This document shows, piece by piece, positions 25,460 through 34,546 of a DNA stretch of 64,000 nucleotides; within the stretch, counting starts at the first letter, position 1; every line of letters begins with the position of its first letter. The notes under the pieces were generated by a model that was given only the letters and a program-made list of their open reading frames with translations, was not told where the DNA came from and did no database searches. The stretch lies in assembly GCF_000755245.1 (NCBI RefSeq), contig NZ_BBMP01000022.1, positions 910,712-974,711 on the forward strand, read 5' to 3'. Origin of the DNA: Halococcus sediminicola (GTDB taxonomy: Archaea > Halobacteriota > Halobacteria > Halobacteriales > Halococcaceae). The position numbers and the translations under genes were made by a program.

Positions 25460-26416
25460 TCAGACGGTATCGACGTCCGTGCCGACCGAACAGACGTACT
25501 CGCCGGTCGCCACCTGGGGAAGCCGGCGGGTGCGCCAGAACACGCCGTCGACGTCGGCGGTCGTCTCGGCTTTCACGCCTCCGAAGACGTCCGTCACGCG
25601 AAAGAGGCGGTCGCCACGTTCGACGCGGTCGCCGAGTTCGACGGTGAAATCGACGAGCCCGCCGGCGGGCGCGCCGTACTGCTCGAAGCCGGTCGCGCGG
25701 GTCTGTTTTCGCCGCTCCGTCTCGCCGTCGAGAAAGCCGTAGGCGGCGAGGACGTTCTCGACGCCCTCGACGCCCGTGCGGACGCTCTCGGGATCGAGTC
25801 CGACTGCGCCACCGAGTTCGGGGTCGATGGTGGGGACGCCCTCGTCGGGGGCGGCGCGGGCGAGTTGCCCATCGGGGCCCTTCTGGTCGAGAACGTGGCC
25901 GCAGTCGAAGGTCCGTGCGAGGTCGAGACACTCGCCGTGGAGGTGGTGGCGCGGGCCACAGCGGACCCGGGTCTCGTGGATCATCCGGCTGGTCGACCCC
26001 TGATGGAGGTCGAGCGCGAGGTCCGCCCGCTGGACGACCTCGAAGGTCGCGGCGGCGATGCGCTCGGAGGAGGTGCCGTGCTCGTCGCCGGGATAGGCTC
26101 GATTGAGTTTGGTGTCGTCGATGGGGTTGCGGTGCTCGGCCACCTGAAAGGCATGGATGTTGACGATACCCACCAGCAAAATCGTGCCCGCGAGGTCGGC
26201 GGGGTCGAGTCGGGGGACGAGTTCCCGGACGACGCCGACGCCGTTGAGTTCGTCGCCGTCGCTCGCGGCCTGCACGTAGAGTGTCTTGCCCGTCTCCGCG
26301 CCGTTGACGACACAGACGGGCAGCCCCGCTCGAGCGCCGTCGCGCGTCTCGCCGACCGGCAGTCGCCCGGTGTCGATTTCGCCGGGAGCGGCGCTCGCAG
26401 TTCCGAGGCTCGTCAT
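25460..26416 (-). CDS. succinylglutamate desuccinylase/aspartoacylase-type amidohydrolase
   Basis: 318 residues, zinc-carboxypeptidase-like fold. The family pattern GxxHGDExxG appears as VQAASDGDELNG (about 49-60), with Asp where the first zinc-binding His normally stands. NIHAFQVAEHRNPIDDTKLNRAYPG follows, then ALDLHQGST with a His. A C-terminal beta-barrel domain (about 240-318) resembles biotinyl/AstE C-domains. The reaction is probably amide or ester hydrolysis, but the changed ligand makes this uncertain. It is probably co-transcribed with the downstream MATE gene. Confidence 0.8.
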   Translation of the reverse strand: MTSLGTASAAPGEIDTGRLPVGETRDGARAGLPVCVVNGAETGKTLYVQAASDGDELNGVGVVRELVPRLDPADLAGTILLVGIVNIHAFQVAEHRNPIDDTKLNRAYPGDEHGTSSERIAAATFEVVQRADLALDLHQGSTSRMIHETRVRCGPRHHLHGECLDLARTFDCGHVLDQKGPDGQLARAAPDEGVPTIDPELGGAVGLDPESVRTGVEGVENVLAAYGFLDGETERRKQTRATGFEQYGAPAGGLVDFTVELGDRVERGDRLFRVTDVFGGVKAETTADVDGVFWRTRRLPQVATGEYVCSVGTDVDTV

Positions 26417-26504
26417 TGTCGGATACGGCTTCCGGACGCTCTTTAGGCGTTCGATGTTCGGGCCGAACCGACGCGGATTTGGCGGTGCCGGGAGTAGTCC
26501 GCCC

Positions 26505-26780
26505 GTGTCGAGCAACGCCCCCGAGCGGCCACCGACCGCCCGGTTCGTGGCGGCGCTGTCGGTCGCCCGCAACGCGAAAATCGGCCTCGCCAGCGGCGTC
26601 GCGGTCGCGCTCCTCGCCTATCTCTATCGTGTCCTCGAACTGCTCGGCCCGTCGGCGGACACGCGCGGGTCGCCGCTACTCTTTCTCTTGCTGGCGCTGA
26701 CGCTCGCGCTCGCCGTCGCCGCGCTCGTCGCACTCGGGTTGACGCTCGTGTCGGCCTATCGGCTCGCGCGCGAACCGTGA
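26505..26780 (+). CDS. small two-helix membrane protein (DUF7536-like)
   Basis: 91 residues from the GTG at 26505: SSNAPERPPTARFVAAL, then ARNAKIGLASGVAVALLAYLYRVLEL, TRGSPLLFLLLALTLALAVAALVALGLTLVSAYRLARE. Two hydrophobic helices flank a short polar loop. It resembles a conserved haloarchaeal family of unknown function, whose members start at the same SSNEPERPP-like position; this is why I prefer GTG 26505 to ATG 26454. It diverges from the amidohydrolase gene. Confidence 0.65.
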   Translation: MSSNAPERPPTARFVAALSVARNAKIGLASGVAVALLAYLYRVLELLGPSADTRGSPLLFLLLALTLALAVAALVALGLTLVSAYRLAREP

Positions 26781-26840
26781 AATGGAGGATACAAACCTAC
26801 ACGGTCTCGCAACCTCCAGATCGATTTATCTGACGTCATT

Positions 26841-26860
26841 GGAGCAACATTTATTGCTCC
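26841..26860 (+). promoter_or_regulatory. palindrome centred on the BoxA of the 135-residue membrane protein gene
   Basis: GGAGCAA (26841-26847) and TTGCTCC (26854-26860) are perfect inverted repeats around CATTTA, so the BoxA CATTTATTG is embedded in the dyad. The predicted leaderless start is the ATG at 26880. A protein bound here would directly mask the TATA element. Confidence 0.6.
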
Positions 26861-26879
26861 TCCTTGTGGAGTGTGATCT

Positions 26880-27287
26880 ATGAACCAACGCCGGTCGATG
26901 CCCGACTGGTGGCGGTACTGGAGCTTCGGAATTGGATTGTTGGTGCTCATCGCCACCGGAGCGCTGTACGTCGTGCTCGACCCGTCAACGCTGCTTGAAT
27001 ACTTCGAGCTTTTCCTATTCGTTCTGGTTGCACTCCTTTTGTTCCTCTCCGGGCTGGAAATCCGATTCAGCGTCGGAACGCGACCGATACGGGAGCGACA
27101 CTTCGTCGCCGCCTCACAACTGTTGCTCGGGGTCGCGCTTCTCTGGTCGCCGGCTGTGTCCTTCCTCGAACAGACCATCGAACCGTACGACGTTATCAAT
27201 TTGGCCACAGGTCTGTTCATGCTGTTGTTGGGTATCGGAACGGTGTACCGTCCGACCACGTTCGGACCGTACGACAGCGCTGACTGA
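26880..27287 (+). CDS. four-helix membrane protein of unknown function
   Basis: 135 residues with four predicted membrane helices (about 14-32, 40-57, 75-92 and 103-120). GC is visibly lower than in neighbouring genes (more TTG, TTT and ATT codons), which may mean recent acquisition or simply membrane-protein composition. There is no recognised motif; the overall form resembles small haloarchaeal integral membrane proteins. BoxA and palindrome at 26841-26860 predict a leaderless transcript. It is convergent with the TrkA-C gene, 17 nt away. Confidence 0.65.
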   Translation: MNQRRSMPDWWRYWSFGIGLLVLIATGALYVVLDPSTLLEYFELFLFVLVALLLFLSGLEIRFSVGTRPIRERHFVAASQLLLGVALLWSPAVSFLEQTIEPYDVINLATGLFMLLLGIGTVYRPTTFGPYDSAD

Positions 27288-27304
27288 CTGTCGATTCTTG
27301 TCGT

Positions 27305-28543
27305 TCACTCACCAGCGAGCGCGTCGAGTCGCTCGGCGGCCGTGCGTGGTCCCTTCGCCAGCAGGACGTTGCCCACCCGGAGTTCGGTTTCGGGACCGGG
27401 CGAGACCTCCCACTCGTCGCGCGCCCGCGTCACCGTCTCCTTCGTCACGGACTCGTCGGTGACGTCCTCTCGACCTGTGCGCCGGACGGCGATGACGCGC
27501 ATTCCGGTCTCGGTCTTGACCATCTTCCCGCCGAGGGTCGCGCCGTCGAGGTCGCTGTCGTGCGCGACGGTCAGCCGGACGAGTATCTCGTCGGACTCGC
27601 CGACGGCCTCGGCGATGACGGGGTGGGAGCCGATGCCTCTGAGGACGCCCTCGCTGATCTCGACGGCCGCATCGGAGATGACTTCGGTACTGCGTGCGAG
27701 GTGGACCAGCCCGCGCAGCGAGACAGGGTCGTCGACGCGACTCGCCGCCCGAAGCGTCCACGCCTCGAAGCGGTCCTGGAGCGCGTCGACTTCGGCCTCC
27801 AGATTCACCACCTCGTCGGCGAGGTCCGTGCTGTCGAACAGCACCGCGCCGTAGGCCAGATCGACGGCGAGTTCGCTCATGTTCTTCATCAGTACCACCG
27901 AATCGGTCGCGCGCTCCAAGTCTCCGATAGCCGGTTCGGGCGGGTTCGGTGGGATGTAGGCCGCTCCCGTGGTGCTCTGATAGACGCCCGTGAGCGCCTC
28001 CTCGGGACCTCGAAAGAGCACGACGTCGTCGGCTCGCAGCGCGGTCTCGTGGTCCGGATTGAGCACCCACTCGCCCGCACGGTGCAGCGCGATCGCCCGC
28101 ACGCCCGTCTCGCTTTCGAGGTTGAGTTCGCCGAGGGTCAGCCCCGAAAAGCGCGCGTCGGAAGCGACTCGCGCGCGCACGACCGTCTCGATGGCCTCGG
28201 GCAGCGCCCCACGGATCGCCTCGGGGAGACCGATCTCTTCGAGGACGATCTTGGCGATGTCGCCGGTCGCGTCGCTCACCTTCTCGGTCGCGCCGACGAT
28301 GCCCATCACCGGTGCGAGCGCCTCGGCGTCGTCGGGGCTGCGGGCGGCCATCAGCAGGCTCATCCGGGTCTTGAGCTGGAGAACATCCATCTCGGCTTCG
28401 AGTTCGAGCACCTCCGCGGCGACCTCCCCGTTGTCGAGCAGTACCGCCGAATACGAGAGGTCGATCATGAGTTCGGCGATGTCCTTCATCTCCGCGAGGA
28501 GCCGTTTGACGCTCCGTGGCTCGTAGCCGACCTCCCGTTGCAT
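27305..28543 (-). CDS. PhoU-like / TrkA-C (RCK_C) repeat protein, potassium-channel associated
   Basis: 412 residues built as two tandem units. Each unit has a PhoU-like helical bundle (SVKRLLAEMKDIAELMIDLSYSAVL; DSVVLMKNMSELAVDLAYGAVLF) followed by a TrkA-C domain (ALPEAIETVVRARVASDARFSGLTLGEL; VGESDEILVRLTVAHDSDLDGATLGG). TrkA-C domains bind nucleotides such as c-di-AMP and gate K+ channels or carriers. No membrane segment is seen, so this is a soluble partner. The ATG at 28543 fits the first helix. It diverges from citrate synthase. Confidence 0.82.
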   Translation of the reverse strand: MQREVGYEPRSVKRLLAEMKDIAELMIDLSYSAVLLDNGEVAAEVLELEAEMDVLQLKTRMSLLMAARSPDDAEALAPVMGIVGATEKVSDATGDIAKIVLEEIGLPEAIRGALPEAIETVVRARVASDARFSGLTLGELNLESETGVRAIALHRAGEWVLNPDHETALRADDVVLFRGPEEALTGVYQSTTGAAYIPPNPPEPAIGDLERATDSVVLMKNMSELAVDLAYGAVLFDSTDLADEVVNLEAEVDALQDRFEAWTLRAASRVDDPVSLRGLVHLARSTEVISDAAVEISEGVLRGIGSHPVIAEAVGESDEILVRLTVAHDSDLDGATLGGKMVKTETGMRVIAVRRTGREDVTDESVTKETVTRARDEWEVSPGPETELRVGNVLLAKGPRTAAERLDALAGE

Positions 28544-28624
28544 GGCGAAGATTCGACGTGGGATGGCAAAAACTTGCCGTGGCGCAACGGTAATGCTTTT
28601 CCCGGAAGGTCCGAACTCTCTAGT

Positions 28625-29773
28625 ATGGCCGATGACCTCCACAAGGGCCTCGACGACGTGTTAGTCGCGGAATCCTCGCTCAGCTACATCGACGGCGACG
28701 CCGGGCGACTCGTCTACCGCGGCTACGACATCAAAGACCTCGCGCGCGAGGCGAGCCACGAGGAGGTCCTCTATCTGCTCTGGCACGGCGAACTCCCCGA
28801 CCGCGACGCGCTCGACGAGTTCGTCTCGGAGCTATCCGCCGAGTACGCCGTCGAGGAAGGGGTCATCTCGACGCTTTCGGACCTCGCTGCCGCCGACGAA
28901 CGCCCGATGGCCGCGCTGCGAACCGCGGTCTCGATGCTGTCGGCGAGCGAGCCCGAAGAGAGCGATCCCGAGGACCTCGACGCCTCACTGCGAAAGGGCC
29001 GCCGCATCGCCGCGAAAGTGCCCACGATACTCGCGGCCTACGATCGCCTGCGCAACGGCCAGGATCCCATCGAACCCCGCGAGGACCTCTCGTACGCCGC
29101 GAACTTCCTCTACATGCTGAACGGCGAGGAACCCGACGACGTGGCCGCCGAGACTTTCGACATGGCGCTCATCCTCCACGCCGACCACGGTCTCAACGCC
29201 TCGACGTTCACCGGGATGGTCATCGCCAGCACGCTCGCCGACACCTACAGCGCCGTCACGGGTGGGGTCAGCGCGCTCGCCGGGTCGCTTCACGGCGGGG
29301 CGAATCAGGACGTCATGGAAACCCTGCTCGAACTCGACGAGAGCCAAAAGGATCCCACCGACTGGATCCGCGACGCGATCGACAATGACCGTCGGATCCC
29401 CGGCTGGGGTCATCGCGTCTACAACGTCAAGGACCCGCGTGCCGAGATCCTCACCGAAAAATCGAAAGACCTCGGCGAGAGTTCCGGCGAGAAGAAGTGG
29501 TACGACTATGCCGCCGCCATCGAGGAGTATCTCACCGAAGAGGAGAACTTCCCCGAGAAAGGGCTCGCACCCAACGTCGACTTCTACTCCGGTACCGTGT
29601 ACTACCAACTCGGTATCGACCTCGATATGTACACGCCGATCTTCGCCATGAGCCGCGTCGGCGGCTGGGTCGGCCACGTCCTCGAATACCAGGAGGACAA
29701 CCGCCTCATCCGCCCACGCGCCCGCTACGTCGGCCCGAAAGACGAGGAATTCGTCCCGATCGACGAGCGCTGA
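28625..29773 (+). CDS. gltA: citrate synthase
   Basis: 382 residues, the size of archaeal type I-like (non-hexameric) enzymes. The catalytic triad is His223 (GSLHGGANQ), His263 (GWGHRVYNVKDPRA) and Asp319 (NVDFYSG). It condenses acetyl-CoA with oxaloacetate to open the TCA cycle. The ATG at 28625 is about 28 nt after a TTTT-containing BoxA (about 28594-28600), so it is leaderless. A copy of the dispersed repeat begins 20 nt after the stop. Confidence 0.95.
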   Translation: MADDLHKGLDDVLVAESSLSYIDGDAGRLVYRGYDIKDLAREASHEEVLYLLWHGELPDRDALDEFVSELSAEYAVEEGVISTLSDLAAADERPMAALRTAVSMLSASEPEESDPEDLDASLRKGRRIAAKVPTILAAYDRLRNGQDPIEPREDLSYAANFLYMLNGEEPDDVAAETFDMALILHADHGLNASTFTGMVIASTLADTYSAVTGGVSALAGSLHGGANQDVMETLLELDESQKDPTDWIRDAIDNDRRIPGWGHRVYNVKDPRAEILTEKSKDLGESSGEKKWYDYAAAIEEYLTEEENFPEKGLAPNVDFYSGTVYYQLGIDLDMYTPIFAMSRVGGWVGHVLEYQEDNRLIRPRARYVGPKDEEFVPIDER

Positions 29774-29793
29774 CACACCCACTTCGTTTCCAC

Positions 29794-30143
29794 TTTTTTA
29801 GACGGAGGGATCGCGCGCCTCCGGCGCGCTCAACCCCCGTCCAAAAATCTGGACTAAAAACACCTGCTCACTCGCGCCTGCGGCGCTTGTTCGCGGTGTT
29901 CTCGTGAACGACCGCAAGGAGTGAACGAGAACCAGAGAGACGCGAAGCGTCTCTCGTGAACCGCGCTCGCTACTCACGGCTCACTACGTTCGCCGTTCGC
30001 TTTCGAGGTTCTCCTTCGGCCGAACCTCGCTTCGCTCGCGCGGACACGACTGCCCTCGCAAACCGCACAGCACGCAGAAGCCCTCGCGCTCCCGCTGGTC
30101 GCGCTCGCCCTTCATCCGCCAGGCACCGCACCGCGGCCGCCCC
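29794..30143 (+). repeat. dispersed intergenic repeat, copy B (longest)
   Basis: Fills most of the 435-bp gap after citrate synthase. It begins with TTTTTTA, has a palindrome GCGCGCCTCCGGCGCGC, then CCAAAAATCTGGACTAAAAA, a CGCGCCTGCGGCGC hairpin, GTGAACCGCG, and the core GAAGCCCTCGCGC...GCGCTCGCCCTTCATCCGCCAGG. It contains extra repeated segments (AACGAGAACC and CGAGGTTCTCC) not present in other copies. No gene is evident. Confidence 0.8.
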
Positions 30144-30208
30144 ACTAACCGCACAAAAACACCGCGCTGGACCGTCAGATACTGGTTCGCGACACGCGTT
30201 CGAGCGGT

Positions 30209-31270
30209 ATGTCATCCGATCTCCAGTGTGCCGTCTGCGGCAATCGCTACGCCGACCGCTGGCGGTGTGCGTGCGAGCAGCCCCTCGATTTCGTCGATCG
30301 ACCGCTGCCCGACGGTTCCGCACCCGAGCCAGCCACCCTCGACACCCGCGATGGCCTCTGGACGTTCTCCGACCTCCTCCCGGTCGAGCGCCGCGTCACG
30401 CTCGGCGAGGGCTGGACGCCGCTCGTCGAAGCACCCGATTGGGATTGCGCGTTCAAACTCGAATCCGTCTCGCCCACGGGCAGTTTCAAGGATCGTGGTG
30501 CGGCACTGACGGTCTCGCGGGCACTCGCCTGCGGGGCCGAACGCCTCGTCGAGGATTCGTCGGGCAACGCCGGGACTGCGATCGCGACCTACGCGGCCCG
30601 CGCGGGTCTCGAAAGCGAGATCTACGTCCCCGCGGACGTGACCGCGGCGAAACTCCGCGCCATCGAGCGCACGGGTGCGGAGGTCGTCCGTATCGAGGGG
30701 TCGAGAGCGGACGTGACGGAGGCGGCCATCGACGCCGTCGAGTCGGGTGCGGGCTGGTACGCGAGCCACGCGTGGCGACCGTCGTTCTACACCGGGACCC
30801 AAACTGTGGCCCTCGAAATCACCGCTCAGCGTGACTGGCACGCGCCCGAGGCCGTCGTCTGCCCGCTCGGCCACGGCACGCTGTTCCTCGGTCTCTACCG
30901 CGGCTTTCGTGCCCTCTCTGACGCCGGCTGGATCGACGAATCGCCGCGGCTGCTCGGCGCACAGGCCACCGGCTACGCGCCGTTCACCGACGACTCCGGC
31001 GGCGACAACCACCGCGCCGACGGCATCCACATCCGCGAGCCGGTGCGCGCCGGTGAGGTCGAGACGGCCATCGCGGAGACGGACGGCGAGGTCGTTGCCA
31101 TCGACGCCGAGACGACCGACCGCGAACACGAACGCCTCCACAGGGAAGGCTTTCCCGTCGAGCCGACCAGCGCCGTCGCGCCGGCCGCCCTCCAAGCGTA
31201 CCGCGAGCGCGGGGTGCTCGCCGCTGATGCCGACGTGGTGGTGGCGCTGACCGGTCGGTCGAAAGCCTGA
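30209..31270 (+). CDS. threonine synthase-like PLP-dependent enzyme
   Basis: 353 residues. An N-terminal zinc-knuckle-like part (Cys7, Cys10, Cys20, Cys22) precedes a fold-type II PLP domain with the Schiff-base Lys94 in PTGSFKDRG and the substrate loop EDSSGNAG. Known threonine synthases convert O-phosphohomoserine to threonine. This is shorter than canonical archaeal ThrC (about 400 residues), and haloarchaea carry several paralogues, so the exact reaction is open. It follows repeat copy B by about 65 nt. Confidence 0.85.
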   Translation: MSSDLQCAVCGNRYADRWRCACEQPLDFVDRPLPDGSAPEPATLDTRDGLWTFSDLLPVERRVTLGEGWTPLVEAPDWDCAFKLESVSPTGSFKDRGAALTVSRALACGAERLVEDSSGNAGTAIATYAARAGLESEIYVPADVTAAKLRAIERTGAEVVRIEGSRADVTEAAIDAVESGAGWYASHAWRPSFYTGTQTVALEITAQRDWHAPEAVVCPLGHGTLFLGLYRGFRALSDAGWIDESPRLLGAQATGYAPFTDDSGGDNHRADGIHIREPVRAGEVETAIAETDGEVVAIDAETTDREHERLHREGFPVEPTSAVAPAALQAYRERGVLAADADVVVALTGRSKA

Positions 31271-31369
31271 CGCAGCGCCCCTATCGGACCCACTCACGAC
31301 AGTTTCGCCGGCGAGTCGGTTCGGGCGGAGAAACGGGGGTTTTTCCCTCCGGCCACCCAGACAGCGGGT

Positions 31370-31777
31370 ATGCAGGGAAACCTTCCGCCGGAAGCACAGG
31401 AGAAAATCGAGGAGCTACAGGACCTCCAGGACAGCGCCCAGCAGGTCGCCGCCCAGAAACAGCAAGCCGAGAGCCAGCTCACCGACTCCCAGACCGCGCT
31501 CGACGAACTCGACGAGCTCGACGAGGGGACGACGATGTACCGCGAGGTCGGTGAACTCCTCATCGAGACGAACTACGAGGAGGCCGAAGAGGACCTCGAA
31601 GAGAAGGTCTCCAGCCTCGAAGTGCGCGTCGAGACCCTCCAGAAACAGGAGAGCCGCGTCCAAGAGCAGTTCGAGGAGCTCCAGAGCGAGCTGCAGGAGA
31701 TGCTGAGCGGCGGCGGTCCCGGCGGTGCCGGTGGCCCGGGCGGTATGGGACCGGGCGGCCCGAGCGCTGGCGGGTAG
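31370..31777 (+). CDS. pfdB: prefoldin subunit beta
   Basis: 135 residues. Two long coiled-coil helices (about 5-50 and 68-112) flank the beta hairpin segment [19 protein letters not shown], the prefoldin-beta signature. The tail is Gly/Pro/Met-rich ([10 protein letters not shown]...). Prefoldin (alpha2-beta4) captures unfolded proteins and hands them to the thermosome, also encoded in this window. The DUF3194 gene follows with no gap, a conserved archaeal pair. Confidence 0.93.
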   Translation: MQGNLPPEAQEKIEELQDLQDSAQQVAAQKQQAESQLTDSQTALDELDELDEGTTMYREVGELLIETNYEEAEEDLEEKVSSLEVRVETLQKQESRVQEQFEELQSELQEMLSGGGPGGAGGPGGMGPGGPSAGG

Positions 31778-32014
31778 ATGCCGACCGACGAGGAAGTGGT
31801 CGCAACGGCCAGCGAGGCCGCCGAAGGACTCGTTTTCTCGCGCTACAAAAGTTCCGAGATCGAGGATCTGGACGTGACCGTGCGCTTCGAGGACGGGACC
31901 CTCGACCTCGACGTCTATTTGAACGCACCGGACGATCCCGACCCGGAGATGGTCGCCGAGGAGGCCGTGCTGGCGGCCGAGTCGGCCGTCGACGAACTGT
32001 TCGCCGACGAGTGA
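31778..32014 (+). CDS. DUF3194 family protein
   Basis: 78 acidic residues with VVATASEAAEGLVFSRYKSSEIEDLDVTVRFEDGTLDLDVYLNAP. The ATG directly abuts the prefoldin beta stop codon, so the two are translationally coupled. DUF3194 is conserved next to prefoldin beta in euryarchaea, with no defined function. It is convergent with engB; repeat copy C fills the gap between them. Confidence 0.88.
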   Translation: MPTDEEVVATASEAAEGLVFSRYKSSEIEDLDVTVRFEDGTLDLDVYLNAPDDPDPEMVAEEAVLAAESAVDELFADE

Positions 32015-32020
32015 GAACTG

Positions 32021-32255
32021 CGGTGCGGTCGCAGTCGCGGTGCGGTCGCTGTTCCTGGCGGATGAAGGGCGAGCGCCCGGAGGGCGCGAGGGCTTCGGCG
32101 GTGCTGTGCGTTGCGGTGAGGTATCCGCACGAGCAATGCGAGCGCGGTTCGCCGTGAACGAGCGCCGCAGGCGCGAGTGAGCGGGAGTTTTTAGAGCAGA
32201 TTTTTGGACGGGGTTCGAGGGAGCGTGTAGCGCGACCGAGGACCCCGTGTAAAAA
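32021..32255 (-). repeat. dispersed intergenic repeat, copy C
   Basis: Minus orientation. Read from engB it starts TTTTTACACGGGGT, has CCAAAAATCTGCTCTAAAAA, a CGCGCCTGCGGCGC hairpin, GAACCGCGCTCGC, GCACAGCACCGCC, and a core hairpin GCGCCC / GGGCGC (32073-32087). The T-tract lies 7 bp after the engB stop codon. Confidence 0.8.
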
Positions 32256-32261
32256 GGTGCG

Positions 32262-32879
32262 TCAGAAGAACTTGAACAGGTCGTCGCGCTGTTGGGCGTG
32301 GAGGTGGGTGCGGATGGCGTCGGTCAGCGAGCCGATCGAGCCGCGCTTGGCGCTCACAGGTGCAATGGTGTCCTGCCATTGCTGCCACGGCGAGGGGAGA
32401 CCGAGGCGGTCACAGAGCGCGTCGAGTCGGGCGTCGCGGTCGTCGACCTTGTCCATCTTGTTGACCGCGACCACCGTGGGAACGTCGACGTCGGCGAGGA
32501 ATCCAAAGAGTTCGACGTCGTGGGGAATCTCACCGCGCTCCGTGTGGCGGTCGATGATGTCGACGGCGCTGTTGGCGTCGACGACGAGCACGCCGACCAG
32601 AATTTTTTCGCTGTTGGTCTCGATGTAGCGCACCACGTCGGTCTTGATCTGCTCTCGGACCTCCTCTTCGACGCCGGACATGAAGCCGAAGCCCGGCAGG
32701 TCGGTGAGGACGAAGTCCTCGGGAACCCAGTCGTAGTGGCCCGGCGAGCGGGTTACGCCCGGCTTCTTACCCGTTTGAAAGTCGTGACCGGTGAGTTCCT
32801 TGAGGAGGGTAGATTTGCCGACGTTCGAGCGACCACAGAAGACGACTTCGGCATCTCTCTCGGGACGTCCTTCGAACAT
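32262..32879 (-). CDS. engB: GTP-binding protein EngB
   Basis: 205 residues. G1 is GRSNVGKST (16-24), G3 is DLPGFGF, G4 is NKMDK, and G5 is SAKRG. Matches the TrmE-Era-EngA-EngB GTPase family; bacterial YihA/EngB acts in large-subunit ribosome assembly and the archaeal role is presumed similar. The start at residues [14 protein letters not shown] puts G1 at the usual position. It is divergent from the DUF389 gene. Confidence 0.92.
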   Translation of the reverse strand: MFEGRPERDAEVVFCGRSNVGKSTLLKELTGHDFQTGKKPGVTRSPGHYDWVPEDFVLTDLPGFGFMSGVEEEVREQIKTDVVRYIETNSEKILVGVLVVDANSAVDIIDRHTERGEIPHDVELFGFLADVDVPTVVAVNKMDKVDDRDARLDALCDRLGLPSPWQQWQDTIAPVSAKRGSIGSLTDAIRTHLHAQQRDDLFKFF

Positions 32880-32965
32880 GCCTGCTGTATCGAGCGCGGG
32901 GGTTTAACCTTCGCCGTCCAGCGGTCGACCGCGGGGTATTTGACCACCGCCCGAGACCCACCGAT

Positions 32966-34291
32966 GTGCGACTCGTTCAGGTGACCATCCCGGCGGGCAA
33001 GCGCGAGACGGTGCTCTCGGAACTCGACGACGAGGGTATCGACTACGTGCTGACCGAGGAGACCAGCGGCCGGGAGTTCACGGGTGTGGTCTCCTTTCCG
33101 CTGCCGACGACCGCCGTCGAACCGGTGCTCGATCGGCTTCGGGAGACGGGCATCGACGAGGACGCCTACACCATCGTGGTCGACGCCGAAACCGTCGTCT
33201 CGCGCCGGTTCGAGCAGTTGGAGGAGCGCTACGAGGAGGACGACGAGACCGACAAACGCATCGCCCGCGAGGAGATCCACGCCCGTGCCGCCGAACTCGC
33301 GCCGGATTTCTGGCCGTACCTTGTCATGACGGTCGTGAGCGCGGTCGTCGCCACCGCCGGTCTCCTCCTCGACGATGCGGCCGTCGTCGTCGGCTCGATG
33401 GTCATCGCGCCGCTCATCGGGCCGGCGATGGCGACTTCGGTGGGCACCGTTGTGGACGACCAGCCGATGTTCCGCCGCGGGGTCAAACTGCAGGCGCTCG
33501 GTCTCGGGATCGCGGTCGTCGCCGCGACACTCTTCGCCGCGCTCATGCGCGTGACGAACACGGTGCCACCGGGCACCGACGTCCTGCTCATCGAGCAGAT
33601 AAACATCCGCGTCGCACCCGACTTCCTAGCGCTCGTGGTGGCGCTCGGGGCCGGCGTCGCGGGTGGCGTGAGCCTCGCCACCGGCGTCTCGGCGACGCTC
33701 GTCGGCGTGATGATCGCCGCCGCGCTCGTCCCTCCACTGGGGGTCATCGGCATCGCCATCGCGTGGGGGCGGCCGGCTCCGGTACTCAGCGCGTCGGTGC
33801 TCGTGCTCGTGAACACGCTCTCGATCAATCTCACGGCACTCGTCGTGCTCTGGTACATGGGTTATCGGCCCGACCACTGGTTTCGCGAGGACGACGCCCG
33901 GTTGGCGACGCGAAAGCGCGTCGTCGCGCTCGTCGCCGCCATCCTCGTGCTGTCGGCGTTTCTCGGCGTCGTCACCTACGACTCCTACCGAACGGCGTCG
34001 TTCGAACAGGAGGTTCGCGGCGATGTCGAGGGACTGCTCGACCAGCCGAGATATACCCAGCTCACGCTGCTCGACGTGCGCTTTCGCTACGACGACCCCG
34101 TGCCGCCGCGCCAGCCGACGCGGGTCGTCGTCGTCGCCGGACGACCGACCGGCGATGCGACCCCGAGCCTCGCGCCACCGCTCGAACGTCGCGTCGCCGA
34201 GGCGGTCGGCGACCTCTCGCTTCCCGGTCCGCTCGACGCGCCAAACGATGTTCACGTGCGCGTCCGCTACGTCGAGATGGAGTCAGCCTGA
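32966..34291 (+). CDS. TIGR00341/DUF389 family membrane protein
   Basis: 441 residues. A soluble N-terminal part (about 1-110) is followed by the DUF389 core with about six to seven membrane helices, including DDAAVVVGSMVIAPLIGPAMATSVG and GVSATLVGVMIAAALVPPLGVIGIA. The C-terminal 100 residues are soluble. Function is unknown. The GTG start is leaderless relative to a TATTTGA BoxA near 32936-32942. Confidence 0.88.
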   Translation: MRLVQVTIPAGKRETVLSELDDEGIDYVLTEETSGREFTGVVSFPLPTTAVEPVLDRLRETGIDEDAYTIVVDAETVVSRRFEQLEERYEEDDETDKRIAREEIHARAAELAPDFWPYLVMTVVSAVVATAGLLLDDAAVVVGSMVIAPLIGPAMATSVGTVVDDQPMFRRGVKLQALGLGIAVVAATLFAALMRVTNTVPPGTDVLLIEQINIRVAPDFLALVVALGAGVAGGVSLATGVSATLVGVMIAAALVPPLGVIGIAIAWGRPAPVLSASVLVLVNTLSINLTALVVLWYMGYRPDHWFREDDARLATRKRVVALVAAILVLSAFLGVVTYDSYRTASFEQEVRGDVEGLLDQPRYTQLTLLDVRFRYDDPVPPRQPTRVVVVAGRPTGDATPSLAPPLERRVAEAVGDLSLPGPLDAPNDVHVRVRYVEMESA

Positions 34292-34318
34292 CCGAATCGC
34301 GACTCGGTAAGTCGAAAC

Positions 34319-34438
34319 TCAATCGTCGGCGACGGCCCCACGGTTCGCCCGGTCGGCTTTCGCGTTCGGTGTCCGTTCCGTGCTTTCCGCTTCCGGCGGT
34401 GCCGTGTACAACAGTCCGCGGGTCGTGCTGTGTGCCAT
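34319..34438 (-). CDS. 39-residue small ORF with its own promoter
   Basis: Starts MAHSTTRGLLYTAPPEAES and ends NRGAVADD. The ATG at 34438 is about 26 nt downstream of a minus-strand BoxA, TTCATATCC (about 34460-34468), which supports leaderless expression. The composition is polar and no motif is recognised. It lies in the 255-bp gap between the DUF389 gene and the PrsW-like gene. Coding is plausible but unproven. Confidence 0.4.
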   Translation of the reverse strand: MAHSTTRGLLYTAPPEAESTERTPNAKADRANRGAVADD

Positions 34439-34546
34439 GACGACTCGTTCCCGTGGACGGATATGAATTTACGCCTAAGTCTGGTAATGGTGTGTAATCA
34501 CACGGGTATATCGGAGGGATAATGGTTAGACCCCGGCGGTCGAGAG

